Positions 1 through 6,369 of a stretch of DNA of 14,186 nucleotides are shown here, piece by piece (the stretch's first letter is position 1; the number at the start of each line of letters is the position of its first letter). The stretch is from an uncultured Megasphaera sp. (GTDB taxonomy: Bacteria > Bacillota > Negativicutes > Veillonellales > Megasphaeraceae). The notes under the pieces are model-generated. The model had not been told where the DNA came from. It ran no database searches and was given only the letters and a program-made list of their open reading frames with translations. Where the stretch lies: assembly GCA_937895695.1 (NCBI GenBank), contig CALBLM010000334.1, positions 1 to 14,186 of the forward strand, written 5' to 3'. The position numbers and the translations under genes are program-made.

Positions 1-729
1 CAAACAGAACATGCCAATCATCAATCCCCAAATGGTTCTATAGTGGAACAGGCTGAGCCAAGATACTTTTTCCTGCGCATCTTGCGACGTAGATACATCT
101 TGTATACCTTTATCTGCCAATAAGGCTTCTACTTGTTTTGGTGCAATATGCCGATATTTTTCCGGATCTCGATAAATAAACCACCAAGCAATGGCCCATA
201 CGATCCCGATAGCGCCTGTAATGATAAATGAGCCGCGCCAGCCCACATAGGAAATAATCAAAGCGATTAAAGGCAATGACAAGGCAGAACCAACACGCGA
301 GCCGCTGTCAAATAAGCTGCAGGCAATGCCCCGTTCGCTGCGCGGGAACCAGTTATATGCCGCTTTGTTAAACGACGGCATCGCTGCTGCTTCACCAACA
401 CCTAGCAGCAATCGAGACCCTACCATGTGTCCAAAGGTATGCACCAAGCCGGTTACAGCCGTAAAAATAGACCACCAAGCCACCGCAAATGCTAAACTAA
501 CTCGAACCCCTACTTTATCAATAAACCAACCAGCCGGCATTTGGCATAATGCATAGGTCCAAAAAAACGCACTCATAATAATCCCCATCGTTGCCGGATC
601 TAACGCCAGTTCCGCCCGGATATGGGGCGCCGCTACGGCCAGATTCGCCCGGTCAATATAATTTATCGCATTTGCCAAAAAACACAGCGCGATAATAAGC
701 CATTTCATGTTTTTAAAAGGTAAAAGCAT
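1..729 (-). CDS. ACS-family MFS organic-anion / sugar-acid transporter (3' part missing)
   Basis: This open frame runs from an ATG at 729 off the left edge, giving the first 243 residues of a protein whose family usually has about 430. It reads as the N-terminal six-helix half plus the central loop of a major facilitator. The segment NYIDRANLAVAAP (residues 23-35) is the helix-1 signature of the anion:cation symporter group, which includes the hexuronate, galactonate and glucarate carriers. The later stretch LGVGEAAAMPSFNKAAYNWF is also typical of that group. The start is supported by GGAGGTGG at 734-741, which overlaps the stop codon of the DUF1667 gene 11 bases upstream, so the gene is almost certainly translated as the last visible member of that operon. 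Its substrate cannot be read from sequence. Placed behind an FAD dehydrogenase module, it probably imports the carboxylate which that module oxidises (inference). It could also be a second hexuronate carrier serving the cluster to the right. Confidence 0.85.
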   Translation of the reverse strand, partial: MLLPFKNMKWLIIALCFLANAINYIDRANLAVAAPHIRAELALDPATMGIIMSAFFWTYALCQMPAGWFIDKVGVRVSLAFAVAWWSIFTAVTGLVHTFGHMVGSRLLLGVGEAAAMPSFNKAAYNWFPRSERGIACSLFDSGSRVGSALSLPLIALIISYVGWRGSFIITGAIGIVWAIAWWFIYRDPEKYRHIAPKQVEALLADKGIQDVSTSQDAQEKVSWLSLFHYRTIWGLMIGMFCL

Positions 730-740
730 ACCGCCACCTC

Positions 741-1100
741 CTATTTTACAGTGCGCGTCACAATCACATCACTACCCAATCCCAATACATTGGCTATAAC
801 AACCGTTCCGGCCTGAATAGGTGCCTGAACCGTTACTTTCTTTATTGCTTCCATGACTTCAAAAATCTTGTCTTTAGGTATCGCTTGAGTAGTCCGCACG
901 CTGGCCAGCGGCAAACTGCCGCCCTCTACTAAAACAGAAGATGCAATAGTCCGGCGCGGGTCAACAATTTCCTGCCGTACATATTCTTCTCCCTTGGGAC
1001 AAAGATTCCCTGTTACCTTTTCCACTTGTTTCGCATCATTTATTTCTACTTCTATATCACACCCATTTGGGCAAACAATACATGTATATTTCTGTATCAT
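741..1100 (-). CDS. DUF1667 four-cysteine (probable Fe-S) protein
   Basis: A 119-residue protein matching the DUF1667 family, which is usually found beside GlpA-like and FAD/NAD oxidoreductase genes. Four cysteines (C7, C10, C14, C34) lie in the N-terminal third as CxxCxxxC followed by CPKG, the same layout as the [4Fe-4S] site at the N-terminus of molybdopterin oxidoreductases. A cluster is therefore likely but not shown. The C-terminal two thirds, with ASVLVEGG and a VIAN/VLGLGSDVIVTR end, has no recognised catalytic motif. The start codon overlaps the upstream stop as ATGA (1097-1100), implying translational coupling and roughly equal amounts of both proteins. A reasonable role is an electron-relay subunit between the two flavoproteins encoded upstream, standing in for the GlpC subunit of enterobacterial GlpABC; this is inference. 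No signal peptide or membrane segment is visible. Confidence 0.88.
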   Translation of the reverse strand: MIQKYTCIVCPNGCDIEVEINDAKQVEKVTGNLCPKGEEYVRQEIVDPRRTIASSVLVEGGSLPLASVRTTQAIPKDKIFEVMEAIKKVTVQAPIQAGTVVIANVLGLGSDVIVTRTVK

Positions 1101-2329
1101 GCCATGGTCACCTCCAAATCACCAGTATGTTGTAATTTCGATTTTTGTACGTTAATATGCATCATTTCTGCCGGAACAGCTCGTTTAAACGGCTTCGTCA
1201 ACACAACATTTCCATTTTGCGTAATGACAATTTTTCCATCCCGTTTAGGGAAACGCACCCGAAATGCCAAGGTAACATCTTCATCTGCGCTAATGCGCTG
1301 CGGCACCAGATTGCCTACCCCTTGCCCGCAGTGAACAGATATATCACAGGTATTTAATTTAGTTCCCTGTACATACGCTGCCGCACTATCGGCTAATTGT
1401 TCCGCTTCTTTAGATACAAAATCGACCAAATCATGCACATGGAGCACATTTCCGGCTGCAAATATACCCGGTATTTGTGTTTGGAAGTATTCATCTACTA
1501 CAGCGCCTTTTGTCTGACTATCCAATGCCACACCTGCCCGGGAAGACAATTCATTTTCCGGAATAAGCCCTACTGACAAAATCAGCGTATCGCATGTATA
1601 TTCTTTTTCTGTGCCGGCAATAGGCTGCATGTGTTCATCCACTTTAGATACGATGACACTCTGCAGACGCGTATCCCCTTTGATTTCTGTAACCGTATGG
1701 CTCAAATACAAAGGAATATGGTAATCCTTCAAACATTGCTGAATATTGCGCGGCAGCCCGGCTGCATACGGCATAATTTCAAATACCGCTTTGACATGGG
1801 CCCCTTCCAAGGTCATGCGCCGTGCCATAATCATGCCAATATCCCCAGAACCTAAAATAATCACTTCTTTACCAGGCATGCGATTGTAAATGTTCATATA
1901 TGCCTGTGCAGTTCCTGCCGTAAAGACGCCTGCCGGACGTTCCCCAGGAATCCCCAGTGCGCCGCGGGGACGTTCCCGGCAACCCATCGCTAAGACAACC
2001 GCTTGGGCTTTCCAGGTCTTTAAGCCGTCGCGGCATGCTGCCGTTACTACTTTATCCTTAGATATATCTAAAACCATCGCGTCCGTCATATACGGAATCT
2101 GCAGGGTTTCCACTTCATCAATAAACCGCTGGGCATATTCTGGGCCGCTTAATGTTTCACCAAACCGCGTAAGACCAAACCCATCATGAATGCATTGCCG
2201 TAAAATGCCTCCCAAATAGGCTTCCCGTTCTAAAATCAAAATATTTGTAATGCCTTTTTTCCAAAGTTCCACTGCTGCTGCTAATCCTGCCGGACCGCCG
2301 CCGATAATGACAACATCTTTTTCTATCAT
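1097..2329 (-). CDS. NAD(P)/FAD-dependent pyridine-nucleotide oxidoreductase subunit
   Basis: A 410-residue flavoprotein with two Rossmann folds: FAD-binding GGGPAG at residues 10-15 after a hydrophobic strand, and a second, nucleotide-binding GSGDIG at 160-165. The second FAD contact, PGIFAAGNV, lies near 287-295. This is the layout of the pyridine nucleotide-disulphide oxidoreductase superfamily, but no CxxC redox disulphide is seen; the conserved-looking C46 (LRQCIHDGFGL) and C117 (GCRERPRG) are single. The family sits beside GlpA-like proteins in many anaerobes and resembles the HcnB / opine-oxidase-type subunits of multi-subunit dehydrogenases. It probably passes electrons between the GlpA-like subunit and NAD(P) (inference). 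Its start overlaps the upstream stop (ATGA, 2326-2329) and its stop overlaps the next start (1097-1100), so all three genes are coupled. Automatic pipelines may call it glpB, but GlpB proper has a different architecture, so no symbol is given. Confidence 0.85.
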   Translation of the reverse strand: MIEKDVVIIGGGPAGLAAAVELWKKGITNILILEREAYLGGILRQCIHDGFGLTRFGETLSGPEYAQRFIDEVETLQIPYMTDAMVLDISKDKVVTAACRDGLKTWKAQAVVLAMGCRERPRGALGIPGERPAGVFTAGTAQAYMNIYNRMPGKEVIILGSGDIGMIMARRMTLEGAHVKAVFEIMPYAAGLPRNIQQCLKDYHIPLYLSHTVTEIKGDTRLQSVIVSKVDEHMQPIAGTEKEYTCDTLILSVGLIPENELSSRAGVALDSQTKGAVVDEYFQTQIPGIFAAGNVLHVHDLVDFVSKEAEQLADSAAAYVQGTKLNTCDISVHCGQGVGNLVPQRISADEDVTLAFRVRFPKRDGKIVITQNGNVVLTKPFKRAVPAEMMHINVQKSKLQHTGDLEVTMA

Positions 2330-3786
2330 TTTTCTTCACGCACCTTTCCTGTCAAAATCCAAGAACCAGGTCGGCAGTATCTGACGGCTTCCGGTTTCTT
2401 GTTCCATTCTTCTTCCAGCATTTGTTCTATTTTCATCTGGCAGTATCCGCCTTGACAGCGTCCCATCATGCAGCGTGTCCGATACTTAATGCCGGTCATC
2501 GTCCGCACGCCCAGAGGATTATGAATTGCCTGCAATATCTCTGCTTTAGTTACTTTTTCACAGCGGCAAATAACTTCACCATAATCAGGGTTTTCTGCTA
2601 TGAGCTGTGCTTTTTCTTCTGGCGATGCCTTGGCAAACCGTCTAATACCCTTGCGAGCTGGATTAAATGCCGGGTTTTTCTTAAATGTTTCTCTTTCCTG
2701 CATCATATCTGCAACATATTCCGCAATAGGTACTGCCGATGTAAGACCTGGAGATTCAATACCTACTAAATTCACGGCCTGAGGAGCAATATCATCGCGA
2801 ATTTCTATTTTATAATCCTGAATCTTCCCATTGTCATCTACCCATTTCGGCAAGATACCCGAAAAGTTGCGAATTTGATCTTGCTTATGGATATGCGGCC
2901 AAAGACGGGACGCACTTTCTGCAAGAAAATCCATGTTGCGCTGCGGTACACCGTAATAAGAAAAATCAGCAACAGTTTCTGCATTCGGGCCTACGGTGAC
3001 ATTGCCGTCAATCGTATTCGTAACATGTACGCCCATATAGGTGTTGCTTGGAACAGGATATACCGGCATGGGCAGCAGTTTTCCCATTTTTTTATCCAAA
3101 ATAATATAGTCGCCTTTAGAACCAATCACCTTATATCCCGTTATCCCTAACATATCCGATATTTCTTTACAGCCAAGGCCTGCCGCATTGACTACCCAGC
3201 GGCTCGCAAATGAGCCATGATTTGTCTGAACATGATACAATCCATCTTCTTCACGATGAATGGCCGTCACTTTTTGATTGAAAAAGAACTGGACACCATT
3301 GGCATGCGCATTTTCTGCCAGCGCAACCGTAAATTCAAACGGATCCATAATGCCGCTGTTATGCGACCACATAGCAAATTTGCCCACGACAGCCGGAACC
3401 AGTTCATGCAGTTTTTCTTCGCCAATCAGTTCAAGTCCCGAAGCTCCGTTCGCTTTTCCCTGTACCATGGTGCGTTTGAGCTGCTGCATATCTTCTTCTG
3501 TATTCCCTACTAATACTTTGCCGCAGCGTTTAAAGGCAAAATCTAATTCGTCTGCCAAATCACCCATTTCCCGATTGGCCTTAACACAGAATCTTGCTTT
3601 TAACGAACCTGTATCATACGCAAATCCGCCATGAACGACTGCCGAATTACGACCGCTCGTTTCATTGCATACATCCAAATTTTTTTCCAATACACCAATC
3701 TGCAAGGTGTACCTTGATAATTCTCTCGCTATGGCACTGCCAATAACACCAGCGCCAATAATCAGCACATCATATTGTTTGCTCAT
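2326..3786 (-). CDS. GlpA/LhgO-like FAD-dependent dehydrogenase with C-terminal BFD [2Fe-2S] domain
   Basis: A 486-residue flavoprotein. The N-terminal DAO fold carries the FAD dinucleotide motif GAGVIG at 11-16, and residues about 41-72 (ETSGRNSAVVHGGFAYDTGSL) match the GlpA / L-2-hydroxyglutarate dehydrogenase group. The last 85 residues hold a bacterioferritin-associated-ferredoxin-like domain with C407 and C409 (CRC) and C439, C444 and C449 (CMMGRCQGGYC), the [2Fe-2S] site typical of GlpA. The start was set at 3786 (MSKQYDVLII) because AAGGAGAGG lies at 3791-3799. An in-frame ATG at 3816 would add ten residues of non-FAD sequence and has no good ribosome site. It is first in a coupled trio with the two genes that follow. 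Pipelines will probably call it anaerobic glycerol-3-phosphate dehydrogenase subunit A. No glycerol kinase or facilitator is nearby, and the GntR/FCD regulator and ACS carrier point to a hydroxy- or sugar-acid substrate (inference). The family assignment is firm; the substrate is not. Confidence 0.88.
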   Translation of the reverse strand: MSKQYDVLIIGAGVIGSAIARELSRYTLQIGVLEKNLDVCNETSGRNSAVVHGGFAYDTGSLKARFCVKANREMGDLADELDFAFKRCGKVLVGNTEEDMQQLKRTMVQGKANGASGLELIGEEKLHELVPAVVGKFAMWSHNSGIMDPFEFTVALAENAHANGVQFFFNQKVTAIHREEDGLYHVQTNHGSFASRWVVNAAGLGCKEISDMLGITGYKVIGSKGDYIILDKKMGKLLPMPVYPVPSNTYMGVHVTNTIDGNVTVGPNAETVADFSYYGVPQRNMDFLAESASRLWPHIHKQDQIRNFSGILPKWVDDNGKIQDYKIEIRDDIAPQAVNLVGIESPGLTSAVPIAEYVADMMQERETFKKNPAFNPARKGIRRFAKASPEEKAQLIAENPDYGEVICRCEKVTKAEILQAIHNPLGVRTMTGIKYRTRCMMGRCQGGYCQMKIEQMLEEEWNKKPEAVRYCRPGSWILTGKVREEK

Positions 3787-3790
3787 AGTT

Positions 3791-3799
3791 CCTCTCCTT
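3791..3799 (-). promoter_or_regulatory. Ribosome binding site that fixes the GlpA-like start
   Basis: On the minus strand AAGGAGAGG ends four bases before the ATG at 3786, with the AGGAG core seven bases away. This supports translation from MSKQYD rather than from the in-frame ATG 30 bases upstream, which lacks such a site. Confidence 0.8.
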
Positions 3800-3802
3800 A
3801 TT

Positions 3803-3864
3803 GTGTATTTCAACATTTGTAATATATTTCGTTATTTGAATTATATCACTACCGTGTATTTCAA
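3803..3864 (-). repeat. Pair of 11-bp direct repeats in the GlpA-like promoter region
   Basis: The 11-mer GTGTATTTCAA (plus-strand reading; TTGAAATACAC on the coding strand) occurs exactly at 3803-3813 and again at 3854-3864, 51 bases apart. One copy overlaps the predicted -35 element and spacer and the other lies in the leader just upstream of the ribosome site. Bracketing of the promoter suggests sites for a DNA-binding protein, possibly able to loop. No regulator is assigned. Confidence 0.5.
3819..3830 (-). promoter_or_regulatory. Candidate GntR operator in the leader of the GlpA-like operon
   Basis: GTAATATATTTC differs at one position from the perfect palindrome GTAATATATTAC found upstream of the gntR gene at 3985-4662, and shares its first ten bases with the site upstream of the second gntR gene. 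It lies about ten bases downstream of the predicted -10 box, where a bound repressor would block early elongation. The call rests on recurrence of the motif upstream of three neighbouring transcripts. Confidence 0.55.
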
Positions 3865-3868
3865 ACAA
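3840..3868 (-). promoter_or_regulatory. Sigma-70-type promoter of the GlpA-like operon
   Basis: On the minus strand TTGTTT (3868-3863) and a perfect TATAAT (3845-3840) are separated by 17 bases. Transcription would begin near 3833, giving a leader of about 45 nt to the ATG at 3786. This is the best-looking promoter in the window. Confidence 0.7.
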
Positions 3869-3887
3869 TATCTATCGCCGTGCTAAA

Positions 3888-3900
3888 TTTGTATGACAAA
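3888..3900. promoter_or_regulatory. FadR-type GntR operator match upstream of the promoter
   Basis: TTTGTATGACAAA is a perfect inverted repeat with five-base arms and a three-base centre, and it fits the TNGTNNNACNA consensus known for FadR/FCD GntR regulators. It lies about 20 bases upstream of the predicted -35 box, a position that would suit an activator. A 13-base AT-rich palindrome can arise by chance, so confidence is moderate. Confidence 0.45.
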
Positions 3901-3932
3901 AAACGATTCTATTATTTTTTTGCATACATAAT

Positions 3933-3973
3933 AAAAAACAAAAAAAGGAGTCCATCGCTCGCGCGACGGCTCC
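3933..3973 (-). terminator. Rho-independent terminator after the first gntR gene
   Basis: On the minus strand GGAGCCGTCGC, loop GCGA, then GCGATGGACTCC form an 11-bp stem with one bulged A and a GNRA-type tetraloop. Seven T, one G and six T follow. It begins 12 bases after the gntR stop codon and separates that gene from the GlpA-like operon. Confidence 0.88.
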
Positions 3974-3984
3974 CTGCGTTTGTT

Positions 3985-4662
3985 CTATTTTTCAAAATAA
4001 TCCGGAAATGTTTGCTTCATAGCAGCTATATTTTCATGGTACCGCTGCAAATGATGGCGGGCAATGCGATATGCCTGCTCGGTATCTTTATTTTCAATCG
4101 CATCAACGATCTGTTCATGATCTTGCAAAATATGTATCTGCGGCTGACACCGAAAACTCAGCACGGTTGTCCGGTCAAAATGAGGCGAAACCGCTTGTAC
4201 AATGTCATACCAATACATTTTATGACATATGGCATACAGCATAGCATGGAATTTTTTATCTAATTCAAAAATTTTTCGTTCTTGTTTTTTCTCTATATAG
4301 TACTTCCAAACGATAACATTTTCCCGCAATGCATCAATATCTTCATTCGTACAAACTTCACAAGCTGTTCGCACAATTTCAGCTTCCAATACCTCTCGCA
4401 GCTGCCGCACTTCTTCTACTAAGTCCTCGTGAATTAATGAAATATATGTCCCTTGTTTTGGCCGAATATCAATTAGTCTATCCTTATTCAACTCTAAAAT
4501 AGCTTCCCGAATCGGCGTCCGACTCATTTGAAATATATCGCATAATTCTTTTTCTACTATTTTTTCTCCCGGCTTCAACTCCATATTAACAAGATTATAT
4601 ACCAATACCCGCCGCACATATTCTTTGGCTGACTCCTCCGATTTTTTACACAACAATTCCAT
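3985..4662 (-). CDS. GntR-family transcriptional regulator, FadR subfamily with FCD domain (copy 1)
   Basis: A 225-residue regulator. Residues about 8-76 form the winged helix-turn-helix with the GntR hallmark SRTPIREAI (47-55) and the wing RPKQGTYIS. The C-terminal FCD all-helical domain shows the expected metal/ligand residues D135 and H139 (LDKKFH), H182 (DHEQIVDAIE) and H204 (ARHHLQ). FCD regulators typically bind small carboxylates such as gluconate, lactate or glycolate. The start is ambiguous. ATG 4662 is chosen, with AGAGGTGA eight bases upstream; a GTG at 4674 in the same frame would itself lie in that ribosome site. It has its own promoter and terminator. The palindrome over its -10 region suggests autoregulation, and the related site in front of the GlpA-like operon makes that operon its likeliest target (inference). 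It ends in PDYFEK, as does copy 2 (PDYFK). Confidence 0.9.
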   Translation of the reverse strand: MELLCKKSEESAKEYVRRVLVYNLVNMELKPGEKIVEKELCDIFQMSRTPIREAILELNKDRLIDIRPKQGTYISLIHEDLVEEVRQLREVLEAEIVRTACEVCTNEDIDALRENVIVWKYYIEKKQERKIFELDKKFHAMLYAICHKMYWYDIVQAVSPHFDRTTVLSFRCQPQIHILQDHEQIVDAIENKDTEQAYRIARHHLQRYHENIAAMKQTFPDYFEK

Positions 4663-4696
4663 GCCGCATGTCACCTCTTTGTTTTTTCTTTTTATT

Positions 4697-4727
4697 GTAA
4701 TATATTACGCTTGCTTTCGCCATGCAA
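4697..4727 (-). promoter_or_regulatory. Promoter and overlapping palindromic operator of gntR copy 1
   Basis: GTAATATATTAC at 4697-4708 is a perfect 12-bp palindrome. On the minus strand it contains a TATATT -10 box (4704-4699), spaced 17 bases from a TTGCAT -35 box (4727-4722). A protein on the palindrome would cover the -10 box, the classic arrangement for autorepression. The -35 box overlaps the T-run of the preceding gene's terminator, so the two transcription units abut. Confidence 0.6.
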
Positions 4728-4748
4728 AAAGCGGCTTCTCTAGCCGCT
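4725..4748 (-). terminator. Rho-independent terminator after gntR copy 2
   Basis: On the minus strand AGCGGCT, loop AGAGA, then AGCCGCT form a perfect 7-bp GC-rich stem followed by TTTT. It lies 23 bases after the stop codon of the second regulator. Confidence 0.82.
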
Positions 4749-4771
4749 CCTTTACTGATTCACTTTTCCTT

Positions 4772-5461
4772 CTATTTGAAATAATCCGGATATTGTTTTT
4801 TGAGTACTTCTACATCACCGATGACCTTATTAATATGTTCCGTCATAATCGCCACGCCGCGGACTTCATCATGCCGCATTACCGCTTCTACAATCGCGCA
4901 GTGCTGACTGTATAATATTTTAATTTGTTCATTGGCTTTCGTTATATTCAGTACTCTGGCACGCAAATAATCCGCGTTGGCATCTTGCACAATATGCCAA
5001 ATATGAGATTTACTGCATCCTGCATATAACAGTTCATGCATCGTATTATCACTCTTAAAAAAGGCCCCCGCGTCTTTCGTATTAACTAAATAGTTTTGTT
5101 CATGAAGACATGCCTGCAGCCGTGCCAGCCATGGTTTCGGAAATTCTTTACAGGCCAGCTTAATAATTGCATTTTCCAAGGTAACCCGCAAAAAACGGAA
5201 CTCTGATATTTGATCTGTATTAATTTTAGATACAAATGTACCCCGCTGCGGCAGTATATCCAGCAGTCCTTTTTGTGCCAGTCGAATAAACGCTTCCCGC
5301 ACAGGCGTACGGCTTACGCCTAATATATTAGACAGCTCTTGTTCGGACATAGCTGTTCCCGGGACGAGATGCATGGTCATAATATTTTGATATAACACGC
5401 GATAGGCATACTCTCGAACATTTTCCCGCGGTTCTTTTTTTACTAATTGTAATTGTTCCAT
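4772..5461 (-). CDS. GntR-family transcriptional regulator, FadR subfamily with FCD domain (copy 2)
   Basis: A 229-residue regulator with the same plan as its neighbour. The winged helix-turn-helix carries SRTPVREAF (50-58) and the wing LPQRGTFVS. The FCD domain has D138 and H142 (SDNTMH), H187 (SQHCAIVEAV) and H209 (TEHINK). The start is set at ATG 5461 because GGAG at 5468-5471 lies six bases upstream. ATG 5464 is almost as good; ATG 5473 overlaps that ribosome site, and an in-frame ATG at 5512 lies inside the putative operator. Its own terminator follows, and a long inverted repeat sits upstream. It lies between the kdgA terminator and the other regulator, so by position it could control the hexuronate genes, the redox module or both. 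The shared GTAATATAT motif favours autoregulation plus the redox module (inference). It is probably an old paralog of copy 1. Confidence 0.9.
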   Translation of the reverse strand: MEQLQLVKKEPRENVREYAYRVLYQNIMTMHLVPGTAMSEQELSNILGVSRTPVREAFIRLAQKGLLDILPQRGTFVSKINTDQISEFRFLRVTLENAIIKLACKEFPKPWLARLQACLHEQNYLVNTKDAGAFFKSDNTMHELLYAGCSKSHIWHIVQDANADYLRARVLNITKANEQIKILYSQHCAIVEAVMRHDEVRGVAIMTEHINKVIGDVEVLKKQYPDYFK

Positions 5462-5495
5462 CATTTTCTCCATTATCGTTGTTTTTTTAGTCCAC

Positions 5496-5519
5496 GTAAT
5501 ATATTTTATCATATATTAC
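5496..5519 (-). promoter_or_regulatory. Inverted-repeat operator upstream of gntR copy 2
   Basis: GTAATATAT, six bases, then ATATATTAC form a 24-bp inverted repeat whose two arms each begin the GTAATATAT motif seen upstream of gntR copy 1 and the GlpA-like operon. It can be read as two face-to-face sites. Candidate -10 boxes (TATGAT, TAAAAT) fall inside it, but no convincing -35 was found. It lies 35-58 bases upstream of the chosen start. The rest of the gap up to 5643 is AT-rich and shows nothing else recognisable. Confidence 0.55.
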
Positions 5520-5643
5520 CCATATTTTAAATTTACTTTTTTTTGCAGCTAAAACATTCTATTTGCTTTCTGCATGCCCAACAAGTATGTGAAATATCTA
5601 TATATACTGCAAAATTGCTGTTTTTGCTTATATTAGTCACAAA

Positions 5644-5673
5644 TAAGGCCTGCCGCATAAGCAGCAGGCCTTA
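5644..5673 (-). terminator. Hairpin terminator after kdgA
   Basis: TAAGGCCTGC and GCAGGCCTTA are perfect complements around a 10-base centre whose ends continue the pairing, giving a 12-13 bp GC-rich stem. The following minus-strand bases (TTATTTGTG) form only a weak U-run, so it may be a moderate terminator or protect the 3' end of the mRNA. It lies 40 bases beyond the kdgA stop and marks the end of the hexuronate cluster. Confidence 0.65.
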
Positions 5674-5712
5674 GTGTTCTGCGTATATAAACTCAATAAG
5701 GATGTTTGTCTG

Positions 5713-6348
5713 TTATCTAGCAGCTTTGACGGAAGCAATAAACTTTTTCGCTGCTTCTGTGATTTCTGCCGCTGTTTTGCCGCCGCCTGTCAGGGCGCCG
5801 CCAGCTCCGACTGCTACGCAGCCTGCTTTGATCCAGTCGCCTGCATTTTCAGCGTTGACGCCGCCTGTCGGCATAAGCGGTGCCTGTGGAATCGGGCCAT
5901 GAATGGCTTTAATGGCTTTCATTCCCAAAATTTCTCCCGGGAAGATTTTGATAACATCTGCACCGGCTTCTAATGCTTGCAATACACCGTTGAGCGTCGT
6001 TGTGCCCGGCATAACGGCAATCCGATACCGATTGCAGAGTTTTACTGTTTCCAAATCAAATGCCGGTGATACAACAAACTGAGCACCGCTCAAGATAGCA
6101 ATACGGGCTGTTACAGCATCCAGTACGGTACCAGCACCGATGATAACATCCGGATTATCTGCATATTTTTTGCTCAAGGCTTCAATGGCTTCATGGGCCT
6201 GTGGTGTCGTGAAAGCCAATTCAATAGCAGTGACACCCCCAGCAATGCAGGCGTCGGACATAGCAATTGCTTCTTCCGGATTTTTTCCGCGAATAACTGC
6301 TACTACCCCAATATCTTGTATTTTTTTTACTACGTCGATTTTATCCAT
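5713..6348 (-). CDS. kdgA: 2-keto-3-deoxy-6-phosphogluconate (KDPG) aldolase
   Basis: A 211-residue class I aldolase that splits KDPG into pyruvate and glyceraldehyde-3-phosphate, the last step of the hexuronate route. The Schiff-base lysine is K134 in ADVIKIFPG, the general acid/base glutamate is E43 in AIELAFTT, and R20 in AVIRG and the PGTTTLNG stretch (114-121) are the usual substrate and phosphate contacts. Length and all key residues match the Eda family of about 200-215 residues. The ribosome site AGGAGG lies eight bases before the ATG, and the kdgK stop is 21 bases upstream, so the two genes are cotranscribed. A hairpin follows the stop. It might also act on the galacto epimer, 2-keto-3-deoxy-6-phosphogalactonate, which members of this family sometimes do. 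The eda name is equally valid. Confidence 0.95.
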   Translation of the reverse strand: MDKIDVVKKIQDIGVVAVIRGKNPEEAIAMSDACIAGGVTAIELAFTTPQAHEAIEALSKKYADNPDVIIGAGTVLDAVTARIAILSGAQFVVSPAFDLETVKLCNRYRIAVMPGTTTLNGVLQALEAGADVIKIFPGEILGMKAIKAIHGPIPQAPLMPTGGVNAENAGDWIKAGCVAVGAGGALTGGGKTAAEITEAAKKFIASVKAAR

Positions 6349-6369
6349 CTTGTATTCCTCCTATACCAA

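Noticed and set aside
3787..3816. N-terminal extension of the GlpA-like protein from an ATG at 3816
   Set aside because: The ten added residues are not flavoprotein-like and the strong ribosome site at 3791-3799 lies inside the extension, pointing to the ATG at 3786.
3880..4263. Plus-strand open frame of 127 codons
   Set aside because: Most of it is antisense to a clear GntR gene and it begins across that gene's terminator; the protein is rich in rare residue runs and shows no domain.
5474..5512. N-terminal extension of gntR copy 2 from an ATG at 5512
   Set aside because: The start codon lies within the inverted-repeat operator, and a better ribosome site serves the ATG cluster at 5461-5464.
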